From Stenopsyche tienmushanensis (lineage: Eukaryota > Arthropoda > Insecta > Trichoptera > Stenopsychidae), in NCBI GenBank assembly GCA_008973525.1, contig WACJ01000120.1, positions 868,001 through 932,000 of the forward strand: a stretch of DNA of 64,000 bases, given 5' to 3'. The notes beneath the pieces are model-generated. The model made no database searches. It saw only the letters and a program-made list of their open reading frames with translations, and had not been told where the DNA came from. Below are positions 49,130-59,634 of this stretch, piece by piece. Within the stretch, counting starts at the first letter, position 1. Each line of letters opens with the position of its first letter. A program made the translations under genes and the position numbers.

Positions 49130-49730
49130 GTGTCGAAAAGTATTTTTTTTAATTTTTTATTTACAACATTTGCAAAAAAAATTCCTTCAGTTTTGAGTCG
49201 AAATGCATAATCACTAAATTGTTCCTGGTTAATTCTCGAAGTTTGACTTTCAATTTTTGTTCACCCTTTCCTTCATAACTGAAAATACACATCTGCAGTT
49301 ATTGTTTCGCCAGGTTTCATAAATTCATAATGAACAATTCCTTGAATGTCCCACCAAACGCACAAAAGAATCTTGTAGGTCGTCAATCCAAGTTTCGGAG
49401 TCTGAAAGGATTTGTCTCAGCGAAAGCCATTGACGTTTACGACTTATGTTGTCATAAACAACCCATGTTTCATCCCCAGTCACATTCGGTGCAAAAAAGG
49501 ACGAACTTTTTGCCTTGTCAACAAATTTTGTACGTATTTCGTTGCTTTCCTTTGTTATCGTCGGACAGTTCGTGCGGCATCTAAAACCCAATTCGATTCG
49601 TCTTCCCGATGCGTTTTAAATGCTCTTCAGCTGTCGGTTCACAGTGAATGCTTCCTCTGCGATAATTCTTCGATACTTAATCGAGGATCTGTTTCCTTGT
49701 CCAGCCATTGCGCTTCCACGCTGGACGGCC
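49130..49730 (-). pseudogene. mariner transposase remnant, copy 2
   Basis: Minus strand: RTKFVDKAKSSSFFAPNVTG, DETWVVYDNISRKRQWLSLR, the mariner block around the first catalytic Asp (TGDE.W..YDN). Homologous in order to 30360-31330. A candidate terminus TTAGGTGTGTCGAAAAGT lies at about 49125-49142; I could not find its inverted partner. Confidence 0.8.
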
Positions 49731-49884
49731 TACAAGAGTCCGTTCGTTATCGGATTGCGGATGATTCCGCCAAAGAGAAAGAAGATAGCCGGGTGATATG
49801 AGTCTTTGAAAATATGATGTCTATAAAGAGATCCCAGCTGCAAATTCACTGAAGAACTGATGGAAATAACAAAATCTTCTCGTA

Positions 49885-50110
49885 GCTAAAGTTGCCAACG
49901 TTACGAAAAATGAAACTCCAAGTGGCAGTTAGTCAGATAGATTACAGAAAATTACGCACATGTGCGACCGCTTTTACTGTATGTGTGTGCGTGTATACGT
50001 ATCATATAGCAACCACTAAACTAGTAGCGCGCCTATTTTATTATATATTACACAACACACAGTGCAATAATTTAGCTAACAATTTCCATTTAAATTTTTC
50101 CTAGGAGCTA
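49885..50110 (+). repeat. Dispersed repeat family R3, copy 2
   Basis: Begins near CCAACGTTACGAAAAATGAA and ends TTTTCCTAGGAGCTAAG. The best-defined copy; the shared ends in three places show it is a unit of about 225-275 bp. No clear terminal inverted repeat or target duplication found by eye. Confidence 0.8.
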
Positions 50111-50789
50111 AGACAAAAAAGGGTCTTTATATTTCGCAATATTTGAATACTAATTCCTAAAGGACCCTATTCCATAAACTGGCATTGAATGGACTTTAAC
50201 TGCACAGTTAATATCAATGCATATATTAAATGCCCAATCATATATTTCCGTTTTTCTGCAAATTCCGCAGTATCTAAAGGGCTAACCTCATTCGTCTATT
50301 TTTCGCAAATGTATTTTAAGGGTCTCAAATAGATGAGTCATAGGGTGGAACAATTAACGTGTCAAATTATAAAGAGGATAAATAAATACATCCCGTTCTA
50401 TTTTAGTAATTATGTTCATACTCTTATTATATAGAACCATCTGGTTGAACCGTTGAAGGGTTGCTGCTCTTTTGTGCCATTGTATTACTCACCACGTGTC
50501 TTCATTTAGAATTAAATTCAATAGAAAGATTCATTTCGAATATTAAATATCGTACATATTTGCAACCCTTCTAAAGAAGATCGTCTTTTAAAATATGTTC
50601 TATGTCCATAGTTTGTATTTATATAAACGTCCAAACCGAGAAAATGTTTGTATTTCTATACTTTCAGCACTGATTGACTGTTCGTTTTTACAATATATAC
50701 TAAGTTGTCTAATTCCTCTTTTCTTCGTTATCGCCTAAACACTGGGCCCAACCCAGCCGGCATAAGCCTGTAATAAAATAAAGACAACA

Positions 50790-51560
50790 ATATTTTCGAC
50801 CGATTGTAAAATTTAAACAACCCACCCGATCAGTATTCTTCGGACAACTTAGTTTTGTAATGAGAGTTCGTAATCGTTTTGCAGAAATGTTCGGGCATGA
50901 CGTTCGATCGCGAGGCGCTCATTCGTCATGTCGGCAGTCCGAAAAGCGGACCGGTTGGACACATAGACCGTGTGGCCATTCCGTCCCGATATAAATACGT
51001 ACCCGGGGCCTTCTATGATCTGTACGATCACGGAAGCCCCCTGAGAAGCTAATTTACATAGATGGCTCGCGCCAAATTAAGTCGCGAACGAGTCTAGACT
51101 TCCCCCTATACATAAAAACTATATATTTATCCATCTTACTAATTTATGCTGCTGTCTTAGTGTAGTTAGCGCTTAGAGCGCAAGTGGATACTCGATGTTG
51201 AGAATGAGCGTGTCCTCGCGGACATGGCTATTAAATTCAGGTATGTACCTTTGTTGTGCACTTTTTTTGAGCGGGCTGGTATGGTCCCGAATAGCGGGAC
51301 CAATTAACAGCTTGGGTCCTCATGTTCCTTTGTTTCAAATGTGAAGTGACGGATCCATATTTCATACATAGTTTTGAATTGAACCGAAAACTCGGCCTCA
51401 TTGCCAAGTACTCAATTGAAACGACGCTGTTTTTATTCCATAGTGAGCAAACGCGGTACCCATCTTGCGCACAGCTTTCTCATGTTCAAATTTTCAGTCA
51501 ATTTGCGATGTAGAGCACTTTTTAAAAAAAACTGCCATGTTTGTTAGCTTGCGCACTTAA
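50790..51560 (-). repeat. Composite mobile repeat, copy B, with mariner fragment
   Basis: Matches 5150-5905 in order and orientation: the unidentified part (50810-51060; minus-strand frame FRTADMTNERLAIERH, better preserved here), a CATAAAAACTATATATTTA block near 51110, then the mariner HTH part (51190-51560) with more stops than copy A. Confidence 0.8.
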
Positions 51561-51599
51561 TATTTAATATATTGCATTTATAATAGTAACCTTAAACTT

Positions 51600-52090
51600 T
51601 TGAGGAGTGAACAAATTTAAAATCGATGAAGTCGTTGATGCCATAATCGCTTTACACCGATTACTTTCGGTCAGCTCCTATCAGCGTAAGACAATCTTCA
51701 ATTCGAGGCAGTCAATTGTAAATAAGCACTGTTGATAGCATATAAGACCAGGTAATTTCTTTGCATAAACAATACACAAAAAATCGATTTATTTGCTCCT
51801 GCTTTAGAAGGAAATGATAATTGGAAAAAGACTCATCACGAACAGGAAGCAATTAAATAAATAAACACTGTCGATAGCAAAAAATATTCGGTCATTTCTT
51901 TGCGTAAACAAATAATAAAACTTGAAATCGTAATCATTATTAGTCGATTAACTTGGGCTAATGATTTATACAATTGTACAATGTATGCGGGGAAGCTCTC
52001 TGTCTCTGTCTCCCGAACTGCGATACGTTCTCTCTCTGTCTCTGTCTGTGTCCGAGCTCTATGTACAAAAGTGCTCTTTCGAATGAGGGG
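51600..52090 (-). repeat. Repeat, inverted copy of 21300-21830
   Basis: The reverse complement aligns with 21300-21830 over about 480 bases. Includes a (CTCTGT)-rich low-complexity block at 51995-52060. It directly follows composite copy B. Confidence 0.75.
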
Positions 52091-52149
52091 GGAAAAAAAT
52101 CGTTATGCTTGTATACTCTTTTGTAAGCAGCACTAAAATCGATGGTAGC

Positions 52150-53125
52150 TGGTTTTATGAATTATATCAATTTTACAGAAGAAGTAGAGTTTTTTGAATT
52201 TCTTGTGAAAATCGCCCGGCCTCTAAAGTGTTAAATTTGATTCCAGAAAGATAGGTTGAGAATTCCTATTATGCATTTATCTGGTATCGCTTCCGCAATA
52301 ATAATAACGTCATACAAAGCCTATATCGTATAATCGTCACCGCAAATCGGCATTTATGATTTTAAATCCTGTTCTATGAATGCCTCTCGACATTTGCACA
52401 AACATGCGGTCGTAAATGAAACGATTGGTTCCCCTTGACCCTTTTAATACCCTGCCAAAATAACAATAATTGCCAAAAGTACCGCGAGCCGATATATCGG
52501 CCTTTCTCAATATTTTTTTGTAAATTGAACGAATTTAAAATGAGTTTTAAGTCTTTTTCTTTATATCTGGTATTTTTGTCGTATATCTAAACAAATACTA
52601 CTTTTTATATTTAAATAACATCATGCAATCATGAGATAAATCTTTATCACTTTTGTCAAAGCTCTTAAATTATACTTTATTTACAAGTGTAAGATCTTTT
52701 AAGCGGTTTGTAAAAATGTCTTCTTCAGGACAGGTAGTAATTCCGTTATCTGTATTATCTGGCGAAATTATACAGTATGGAAAATTATACATTTTTATGG
52801 AAAGTACTCATTAGGGCAGTACTCAGTATATCATATCAGAACCCATGAAATAAATGTATTACTATGAGTCAATGTGCAACAATTGCACTCATTTTGTCTG
52901 TCTGTCTGTTCGCTTACACAATCCAATGCATAATGTCGAAATAAACGAGATTTAGTATCGTCATTCTTCGGGATCGCTAATGACACCCTTCAAGCGATAT
53001 TAATTGGTATCAATATTATATATTAGGGATACCAAATAATCGCGTATTTTGAGACGTTATGTTTGAGCTCAGTTGAATATGAAGAAAAAGTGTTAACAGT
53101 CCGAAGATGCCGATATCGGTTCCAG
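52150..53125. other. Gene-free stretch
   Basis: No gene or recognisable element; a (TCTG)n run lies near 52898-52910. Confidence 0.45.
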
Positions 53126-53129
53126 AAAT

Positions 53130-53320
53130 TTAAGCGAAAGAAACGTCCGTATTTATTGAACAGAAAGAAGACGATTCTACATCATGATAATGCGTACACA
53201 TAAAAGAAAATTGACACTGGATAAAATACGGGAATTAAACTGGGAAGTGTTACCACATCCTCATTAATCACCGGACATCGCCTCAACGGATCTCCACCTT
53301 TTCAGATCCACGGAGTCGCA
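53130..53320 (+). pseudogene. mariner catalytic-site fragment
   Basis: Plus strand, with two frame changes: KKTILHHDNAYT, then DKIRELNWEVLPHPH, then SPDIAST and HLFRS. This is the mariner block from the second catalytic Asp (HDNARPH) to SPDL.P.D.HLF (third Asp region). Badly decayed. Confidence 0.8.
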
Positions 53321-53401
53321 CAACTGGTCTTGGGGCGCAAAACGCAGAATACCGACCCGGTCGAGTCACGCATGATTTTTATTTTACTCAACCATTTTAC
53401 T

Positions 53402-53600
53402 TTACATGAACCACCTGATCGGTCTTCTTCGGACAACTTCGCTTCGTAATGAGAATTCGTAATCGTTCTGTAGACATGTTCGGGTATGGCATCCAATCGC
53501 GAGGCGTTTATTCGTTATATCAGCGGTCCGAAAAGTGGACCGATTGGACATACAAACCTTGTAGCCGTGACCGTCCTCTTTTAGGGCTTTTTGTGGCATT
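53402..53600 (-). repeat. Composite mobile repeat, copy C, unidentified part only
   Basis: Minus-strand frame contains CMSNRSTFRTADITNKRLAI then CHTRTCLQNDYE, parallel to copies A and B. The mariner part is absent. Frame ends near 53402. Confidence 0.7.
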
Positions 53601-53878
53601 TTCTATGATCGATAAGACCACGGAAAAAAACGTAGCGTCTAGACACTTTCTATTTTAGTATTTTTTAAAACAGTAACCACGTTACGTTACACACACAAAT
53701 ACGTTAGGTCGAGTACTTTTGGGACTATCTTTGATATTATTTTAAAACATACATTATAATAGTGTTTAATATATTGCATTTATAATAGTATTAGTTAGCT
53801 TTATAAAAAGGAATTGAATATCTGTTTTATTGTTATGTATGTGTTATCAACAGTTTGGTAACACTAGATCTTCTATAT

Positions 53879-54104
53879 CAGCGGTTCTAAAACTGAGGTC
53901 TGCGAAGCCATTATCGGGGGGTCTGTGAATATATAAAAAAAAACATTGATCTATACTTGAACAAGATATTTTCGTGGAATTATTTAGTGGAAACATTGTA
54001 AGAAAATTTATGGATTTTTTATTTATGTAAGAAATGTTTGTTTGTTTGAAAAATTAAATCTGCCCAAGAATGGGTTCACGGACTACACAGTTTAAGAACC
54101 GCTG
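53879..54104. mobile_element. hAT-type MITE, family CAGCGGTTCTTAAAC, copy 2
   Basis: Starts CAGCGGTTCTAAAACTG and ends CAGTTTAAGAACCGCTG, near-perfect inverted termini. Flanks are TTCTATAT (53871-53878) and CTCTATAT (54105-54112), an 8-bp duplication with one mismatch. Inverse orientation to the copy at 29713. Confidence 0.9.
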
Positions 54105-54779
54105 CTCTATATAAAATATTTAGTTTAGTGATCGATATGCTAATGAATTTATCAATAAAGATAATTGCCTGGGGAAATAGCATTAAAATTTCGATATGCC
54201 ATTTGGCGTGTATTTGTAATCAGTCAAACTTTCACATTCATTGATATAAATTTAGCTATCATCTTTCTGATTGATGATTTGGAAATATCTTATTCCAATT
54301 ATATCTCTATTTTTCTTTAAATAATTTTCAATGATATAAAGAATTGTATGCGAATATTGGATCACAGGGTTGAAAGGAACAAAAGCAGAAGTCGCACTGA
54401 AAGACAACCATTTTCATGTTAATCTCTTCAATGACAGTTTTTAATCTTTTCAATGCTCATACATTGTCCAAGCATATCACTATACTACACACACTGTAAA
54501 GTGACTTGATTGTGCTTAAATGATCTAGACAAATGTCTAGACGAAATGCGAGTCGATATTAGTTGATAAATCAAAGAGCATGATCTCAAACAATTAAATT
54601 AAATGGCTTGAAGACAAAGCTTTATTTTCAGCATCTCAAGTGTCTGTTTCTTTGATTAAACATCATTAAATAATTTATATTGAATTCATGCGACATGAAT
54701 GCGACTGAAAATTATGATTACCACCATATTCTGCGAATTCTTCAAATGACAAAAGTATGATTAGCCCATTAAAGAGGTA

Positions 54780-55130
54780 AGACACAGAGTTGTGTCCGAA
54801 TTCCAAAAAGGGCATTCTTACACGTTGAGCTCGGAGACACACAGAGACAGAGAGTGTCTTGCACGTTGAGTTTGAAGAGAAACAGATACGGAGAGATTAT
54901 CTTGCAGGTCGGAGATTGTGAATGAGAGACAGAGACGGAGAGAGTATCTTGCGTACGTCATACGACTGTATCGACAAATAATGATATATGAATGATATAT
55001 AGAATCGATTTTGAAAGTGTATTGTTTGTTTACTTGAAGAAATGACCGTTTGTTTACTTGTGTGCTATCGACAGTGTTTATTTATTTATGTACAAGCTTC
55101 ATACACGCTGCGACGGTCCTCATGGAAAAG
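54780..55130 (+). repeat. Diverged third copy of the 21300/51600 repeat with GA-rich block
   Basis: Shares the order: ACACGTTGAGCTCGG, repeated GAGACAGAGACGGAGAG units, ATCGATTTTGAAAGTGTATT, GAAGAAATGACCG, GTGCTATCGACAGTG with the copies at 21300-21830 and (inverted) 51600-52090. The block CTTGCACGTTGAG...GAGAG is locally reiterated. Confidence 0.65.
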
Positions 55131-55139
55131 TGGCAGACA

Positions 55140-56560
55140 AGCAAATATAGCATCTATTTACTAATCAAAGGTTCAAACTGGGTTCCAGGGATCAAATCGA
55201 TCATAAGATGAATCGAGTACAAAATTCAGTATCCAAATATATCACATTCATTGAAGTTCTTTGCTCGTGAATTTGAAAAAATGTCATGCAGAAAAGTTTG
55301 AATGCGAACCAATTGAATCCCAACGTTGATTTTGTTCTTTCGCTTTGTTTGGAAACCGCTGACAAAGTGGAAATAAGAAATACATCAGATCGTTTGTCAA
55401 ATCCAGATTAAATTTAGGCCAGCTGTTTCAAGCTATCCCTTCATTTTGTTCAATCCTAACCAGCAATAAATAGTATTAATGTCATTTAATATTGCAAAAA
55501 AACAGCGGTATAAAATGTATTTTCAAATCTATATACAGCCGTGTAAATTGTGCAGGAACTTAAGTTTTTAATGCTTTTATGGTGCTTTATATCATGTCTG
55601 TGTTTGAGAAGCATGGTAGTGTCAAGAGGAAAATACCATCTAATGTTTCTCGTCGTTTGGCGTAATATTTGCCAAACTTGATACCATGCACACCTTAAAT
55701 TTCAACCGACCTGTAAAACTGATAGAACTATAAGATATTATGAGAAAAATATCGATGATTGATGATCATTTTCAGAAAAATAATATTTTACGACATTTTA
55801 TTATCAAAAGATATTTTATGAAGATGATGGTGAAAAACCTTTATTACTATGTACTTTGTTGCTTTATTACTATATATATATACCTGCTAATCTGATGATT
55901 ATTTGATTATACCATAATACAGTGCACTTTCGCTTAACGTGCATACTTCATTCCAGAATCTTACTCGCAAGGTGAAATACCCGGTAAGCGAACAATTTTT
56001 TTTCCATATTAATTAATTTAACACTTTAAATACGGTTGACGGGTATTCTTCCTGTCACCCGTAAATGAGTGACGTTTTTCTTCGTCCATTTAAATAGAAA
56101 CTAGGAGGTAGTCCCGCGATTAAGCGATCGGGCTAATAATTCAATCGTTTCTATTCTTCGGATCTGGTTTCCAGTGAATACTATTTGTTTGCAGACCTAA
56201 AAAGAATGCTTCGGGAAAAAAATATCTGGCTCCACGTTGCCGCTGCGTGAGATAACCATGCCCTTAAGTCGTCGGTATCCATATCATCCAGTTTAAACCA
56301 CAAGAAGTTGCTTATCATAGATCTGTAGCGCTCACCGTTAACAGTTATGACTAGGGAATCCAATCCCGGACGGTTTTAGGTGCTCGTGAATCCCGAGATT
56401 AGTAAACGTAATCCTGAAAAATTCGGTATTGAATTTTTTATCTAAAAAAAATCGTACACCTCACCAGCACGATGAAAGCTACTAAATCGAGACGCCTAAC
56501 TATCTAATCTGGATATACATATATAGAGTACATATATGCTTTTCAAATTGTTATATTAAC
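55140..56560. other. Gene-free stretch with a possible pogo-type terminus
   Basis: At about 55920 the sequence TACAGTGCACTTTCGCTTAA resembles a pogo/Tigger end (TA target then CAGT...), but no partner terminus was found. Nothing else recognised. Confidence 0.35.
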
Positions 56561-56770
56561 CTTTCCCTACCGGTGATGTATTTACTACACCTCGACTTTA
56601 ATAATGCGAACATCGATATGAAATATAATAGATACGGAGTTCAGAGTTCTTGTATTTCTCTGTAATACAATTACGAATCACATCAAAGTATCATAGTATA
56701 TAAGTATTCATCTGCAGCGACGGAAATAAATAATTTGTTGGGAAATCGGGAATTTTGTGAGTTTTAGTCC

Positions 56771-57015
56771 GTGTCTCAGCAGAAAGGAATTTTATCAGTC
56801 ACATTGATGGTGTTATACGAAAATGGGGGCTCACGCGGTCATAAATTCGAACTAGCATTTAAATATGTGATGACGATACCTCCGACGAGTGTGGAGGCTG
56901 AGCGTGCATTTTCAGCAGCAAGTTGCCTGGCTTCCAAAATCAGATTCAGACTAAATGTCGAAACACTCGATGCTTTAATGTTACTTCGGGAATATTTTCA
57001 AAATAATATTTGAAT
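56771..57015 (+). pseudogene. hAT transposase C-terminal dimerisation fragment
   Basis: Plus strand: FKYVMTIPPTSVEAERAFSA, then ASCLASKIRFRLNVETLDAL and MLLREYF to a stop. This is the hAT family dimerisation region (pattern P.TS...ER.FS..., then S.L....L). About 60 family residues remain; the catalytic part is missing. Preceded by the small repeat 56572-56665, also found at 6035. Confidence 0.85.
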
Positions 57016-57159
57016 TTTTTAGTGTTTTATTTATCTATTTTTGAATTGTATCTTTTCTTGAATAAATAAAATCTTTCGCCTTCAAGTTATTTTTTATATT
57101 AAACAAATGGACTTATTATAAGTCTGGGAATGATTCCGCCAGACTAAAATCCGCACCAA

Positions 57160-57440
57160 AGTGTTTCTCGGGATGCATTTGGCGCTGATCGTGCGGATTG
57201 GTAACGTTCCAAATCCGACAATTTTTCATGTTCACACATCCATTCATCCAAAAATAGATCTCGTCGCTAAATATGATTTTTTGGCGAAATTTGGATCAAC
57301 TTGTTCATTTTGGTCGGTTGGATTTTATACGGGTACAGACCCAAGTCTCGTCGCAAAATTCGCCAAGTTGAAGTCGCAGAAAGGTCAAATTGACTGCTTC
57401 GGGATTACCCGTACACTCTCACGCACAGCAGTGATGTTTT
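57160..57440 (-). pseudogene. Tc1/mariner-like transposase fragment
   Basis: Minus strand: FRQKIIFSDEIYFWMNGCVN then MKNCRIWNVTNPH and HPEKHFGADFSLA, matching the transposase block FSDE..F...G.VN.QN.R.W of a DDE element common in insects. The first catalytic Asp (SDE) is present; the remainder is lost. Confidence 0.75.
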
Positions 57441-58199
57441 CAGCAGACCTTGCGTTTCGACGAAGAACGGTTTTTGGCTGATTATTTATCGAACAGGTTG
57501 ATATTAATTAATCATTCATATCTGAAGCGAAATCTGAAAAAATGCTATTTTTTTAGAGGCTTATGGGATTATTTTTATATGTCCCAAGTTGTCGAAATAA
57601 TTTTTTTTCTACATTTTGAAAAAAAACCCCAAAATTTTACCTTTAAATCGACATAACTTTTTAATCTGTAGTCGTAATAGCACGAAATAACTGTTTTTGT
57701 ATTTTGCAATGTATTTTTTATCGAAATAAATCATTATTTTATGCAATTGGTCTAAAGAAAATCACTTCTGAGCTTCCAAAGTAATATAAAATGTACAAAC
57801 GAATGAGAAATGTCAACATCGAAATTCTTAAAAAATAACTAATTACTATTTTGAACAAAGTTTAGTTTTAAAAAGTTCTCTACATTATAACCTTTCCAAT
57901 GATATGCTACATGCCATACAAATCATTCAATAAGTCGTTAAACTTGAAGAGGTACGAGTTTGCCAGGCTCAGGGCTAAGAAAATACTTTTTTTTATGCTT
58001 ATGATGCTTTTATTAAATTTATTTACAAAATTTGTTCAAATTGGCCACCTCTACTTCAAAATTACGACGAAAACCTTTTCCTTGTTTCAACTGTAGTTGT
58101 CTGAATTAGCATTTCCTCTTTTATTTTCGCAAAGGCGGCGATTAATCTTTCAATTAGGATTTCTTTTGTGGGCACCTCTGTCGTATAAATTAATTCGTT

Positions 58200-58330
58200 T
58201 AGCGGCCCTATTCCGTGGCTCGCACGGTCTCCAGATCTGACACCACTGGATTTCTTTGTCTAAGAACGTGCTCTATTCTTAGCTCACACGGTCTAAGGAC
58301 CTGACACCACTGGATTTCTTTGCGAAACGA
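58200..58330 (+). pseudogene. mariner-like fragment with a local 64-bp tandem duplication
   Basis: Plus strand reads GPIPWLARSPDLTPLDFFV (third catalytic Asp region of Tc1/mariner). The segment 58219-58262 is repeated with several changes at 58283-58326, offset 64 bases. It may derive from the same element as 57160-57440, whose orientation is opposite. Confidence 0.7.
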
Positions 58331-58796
58331 ACGAACATATGGTTCGAAGTCCTAGTTTATATAAAGTTCATTAGTTTCAATCTGAATGGCTTTCGGCCTT
58401 CTGGAATAACAACATGCTCTGTCAATTGCATGAGACAAATTGCAAATGTGAAATATCATATTATCTCCAGCATGCATTTGGAGTTAAAGGGCCTATTCAC
58501 ATTCGAAATATTGGAATATTAACTCTTACAATCTCTATACATGAGATAAATGTGTGCAATGTTCTGAAGATCGTTAAATAAATTGACTTTCAATTACATA
58601 CTGAATTAGTTTCGAGCAATCAATTGACATTAATTAATAACGCTTAAAGATGGTGCCATCGTGATGTCATTGACATCACTAATATTATGCGTTATATCGA
58701 TTGGGTAGTTACTCTTTCGTTCTGTTGCATAACACTTCAACAAATAACAATTTAAAAATAAAATGTGTATGATTCGTTGCTGAAGTAAAACTTCAT

Positions 58797-59070
58797 AACT
58801 CCTAGGAAAAGTTCAATTTTATGAATTGCTTTTTATCCATTGGAAATTGTTAGTTGAAAGATGTTTGTGTAATATATAATAAAATAGACTTGCTATTGAT
58901 GTAGTGGTTGCTTTATGCTACGTATAGACGCAAACACGTAATAGAGGCGGCGCGGCGCATGCGCGTAGCATCTCTCTGATATATGCAATGAACACAAATG
59001 ATACATCTACTCTTTCCGACTAACTGTCGCTTGGAGTTTCACTTTTCGTAACGTTCAAGCCTATTTGCCA
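58797..59070 (-). repeat. Dispersed repeat family R3, copy 3 (inverted)
   Basis: Reverse complement of the family at 48510 and 49885; ends with TTTCACTTTTCGTAACGTTC on plus. Contains the GC-rich CGGCGCGGCGCATGCGCG block at about 58946-58964, the most GC-rich point of the copy. Confidence 0.8.
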
Positions 59071-59634
59071 TACCACGCCTATACGCAAGTTTCACTTCAA
59101 AATGACAAAGAGCATATAAATAGTTAAATGACTCCATAATAACACCATAGTGGAAAATCAATATGCATTTACATGTTTCTCGGAACCGACACGATATAAT
59201 GACTTGACCATGAATATTTAATGCAAACTAGAAAATAATTGCACTGTGTTTATTGATGCTTTTATGGGATGTATCCAACATCGTAATTTATCTAATATTC
59301 TGTTTCCATTTTTGCGAATTTCATATGAAAGCTTTCAACATATCTATAAACTCTAAAAACCTGAAATAATTGTATTAATAAAACCCTAATAAAAACATCT
59401 TCTGTTATTTATTATCCGCGTGCTTCTGTGGGAACACTTGTGAAATAATAACTATACAATTGTTTGGGATGCAACACTATTACCCTCCCTATCATAATGA
59501 TATTTTGATTATATAAATTTGAACCTGAACCTTTATACCAAAGGTTTACTTGCTGACGTTATATATCATCATACAACTACAAATTTTGAATGAATCACAG
59601 ACAATATCTTCTTCCATAGTATCCAAACTTCGAA

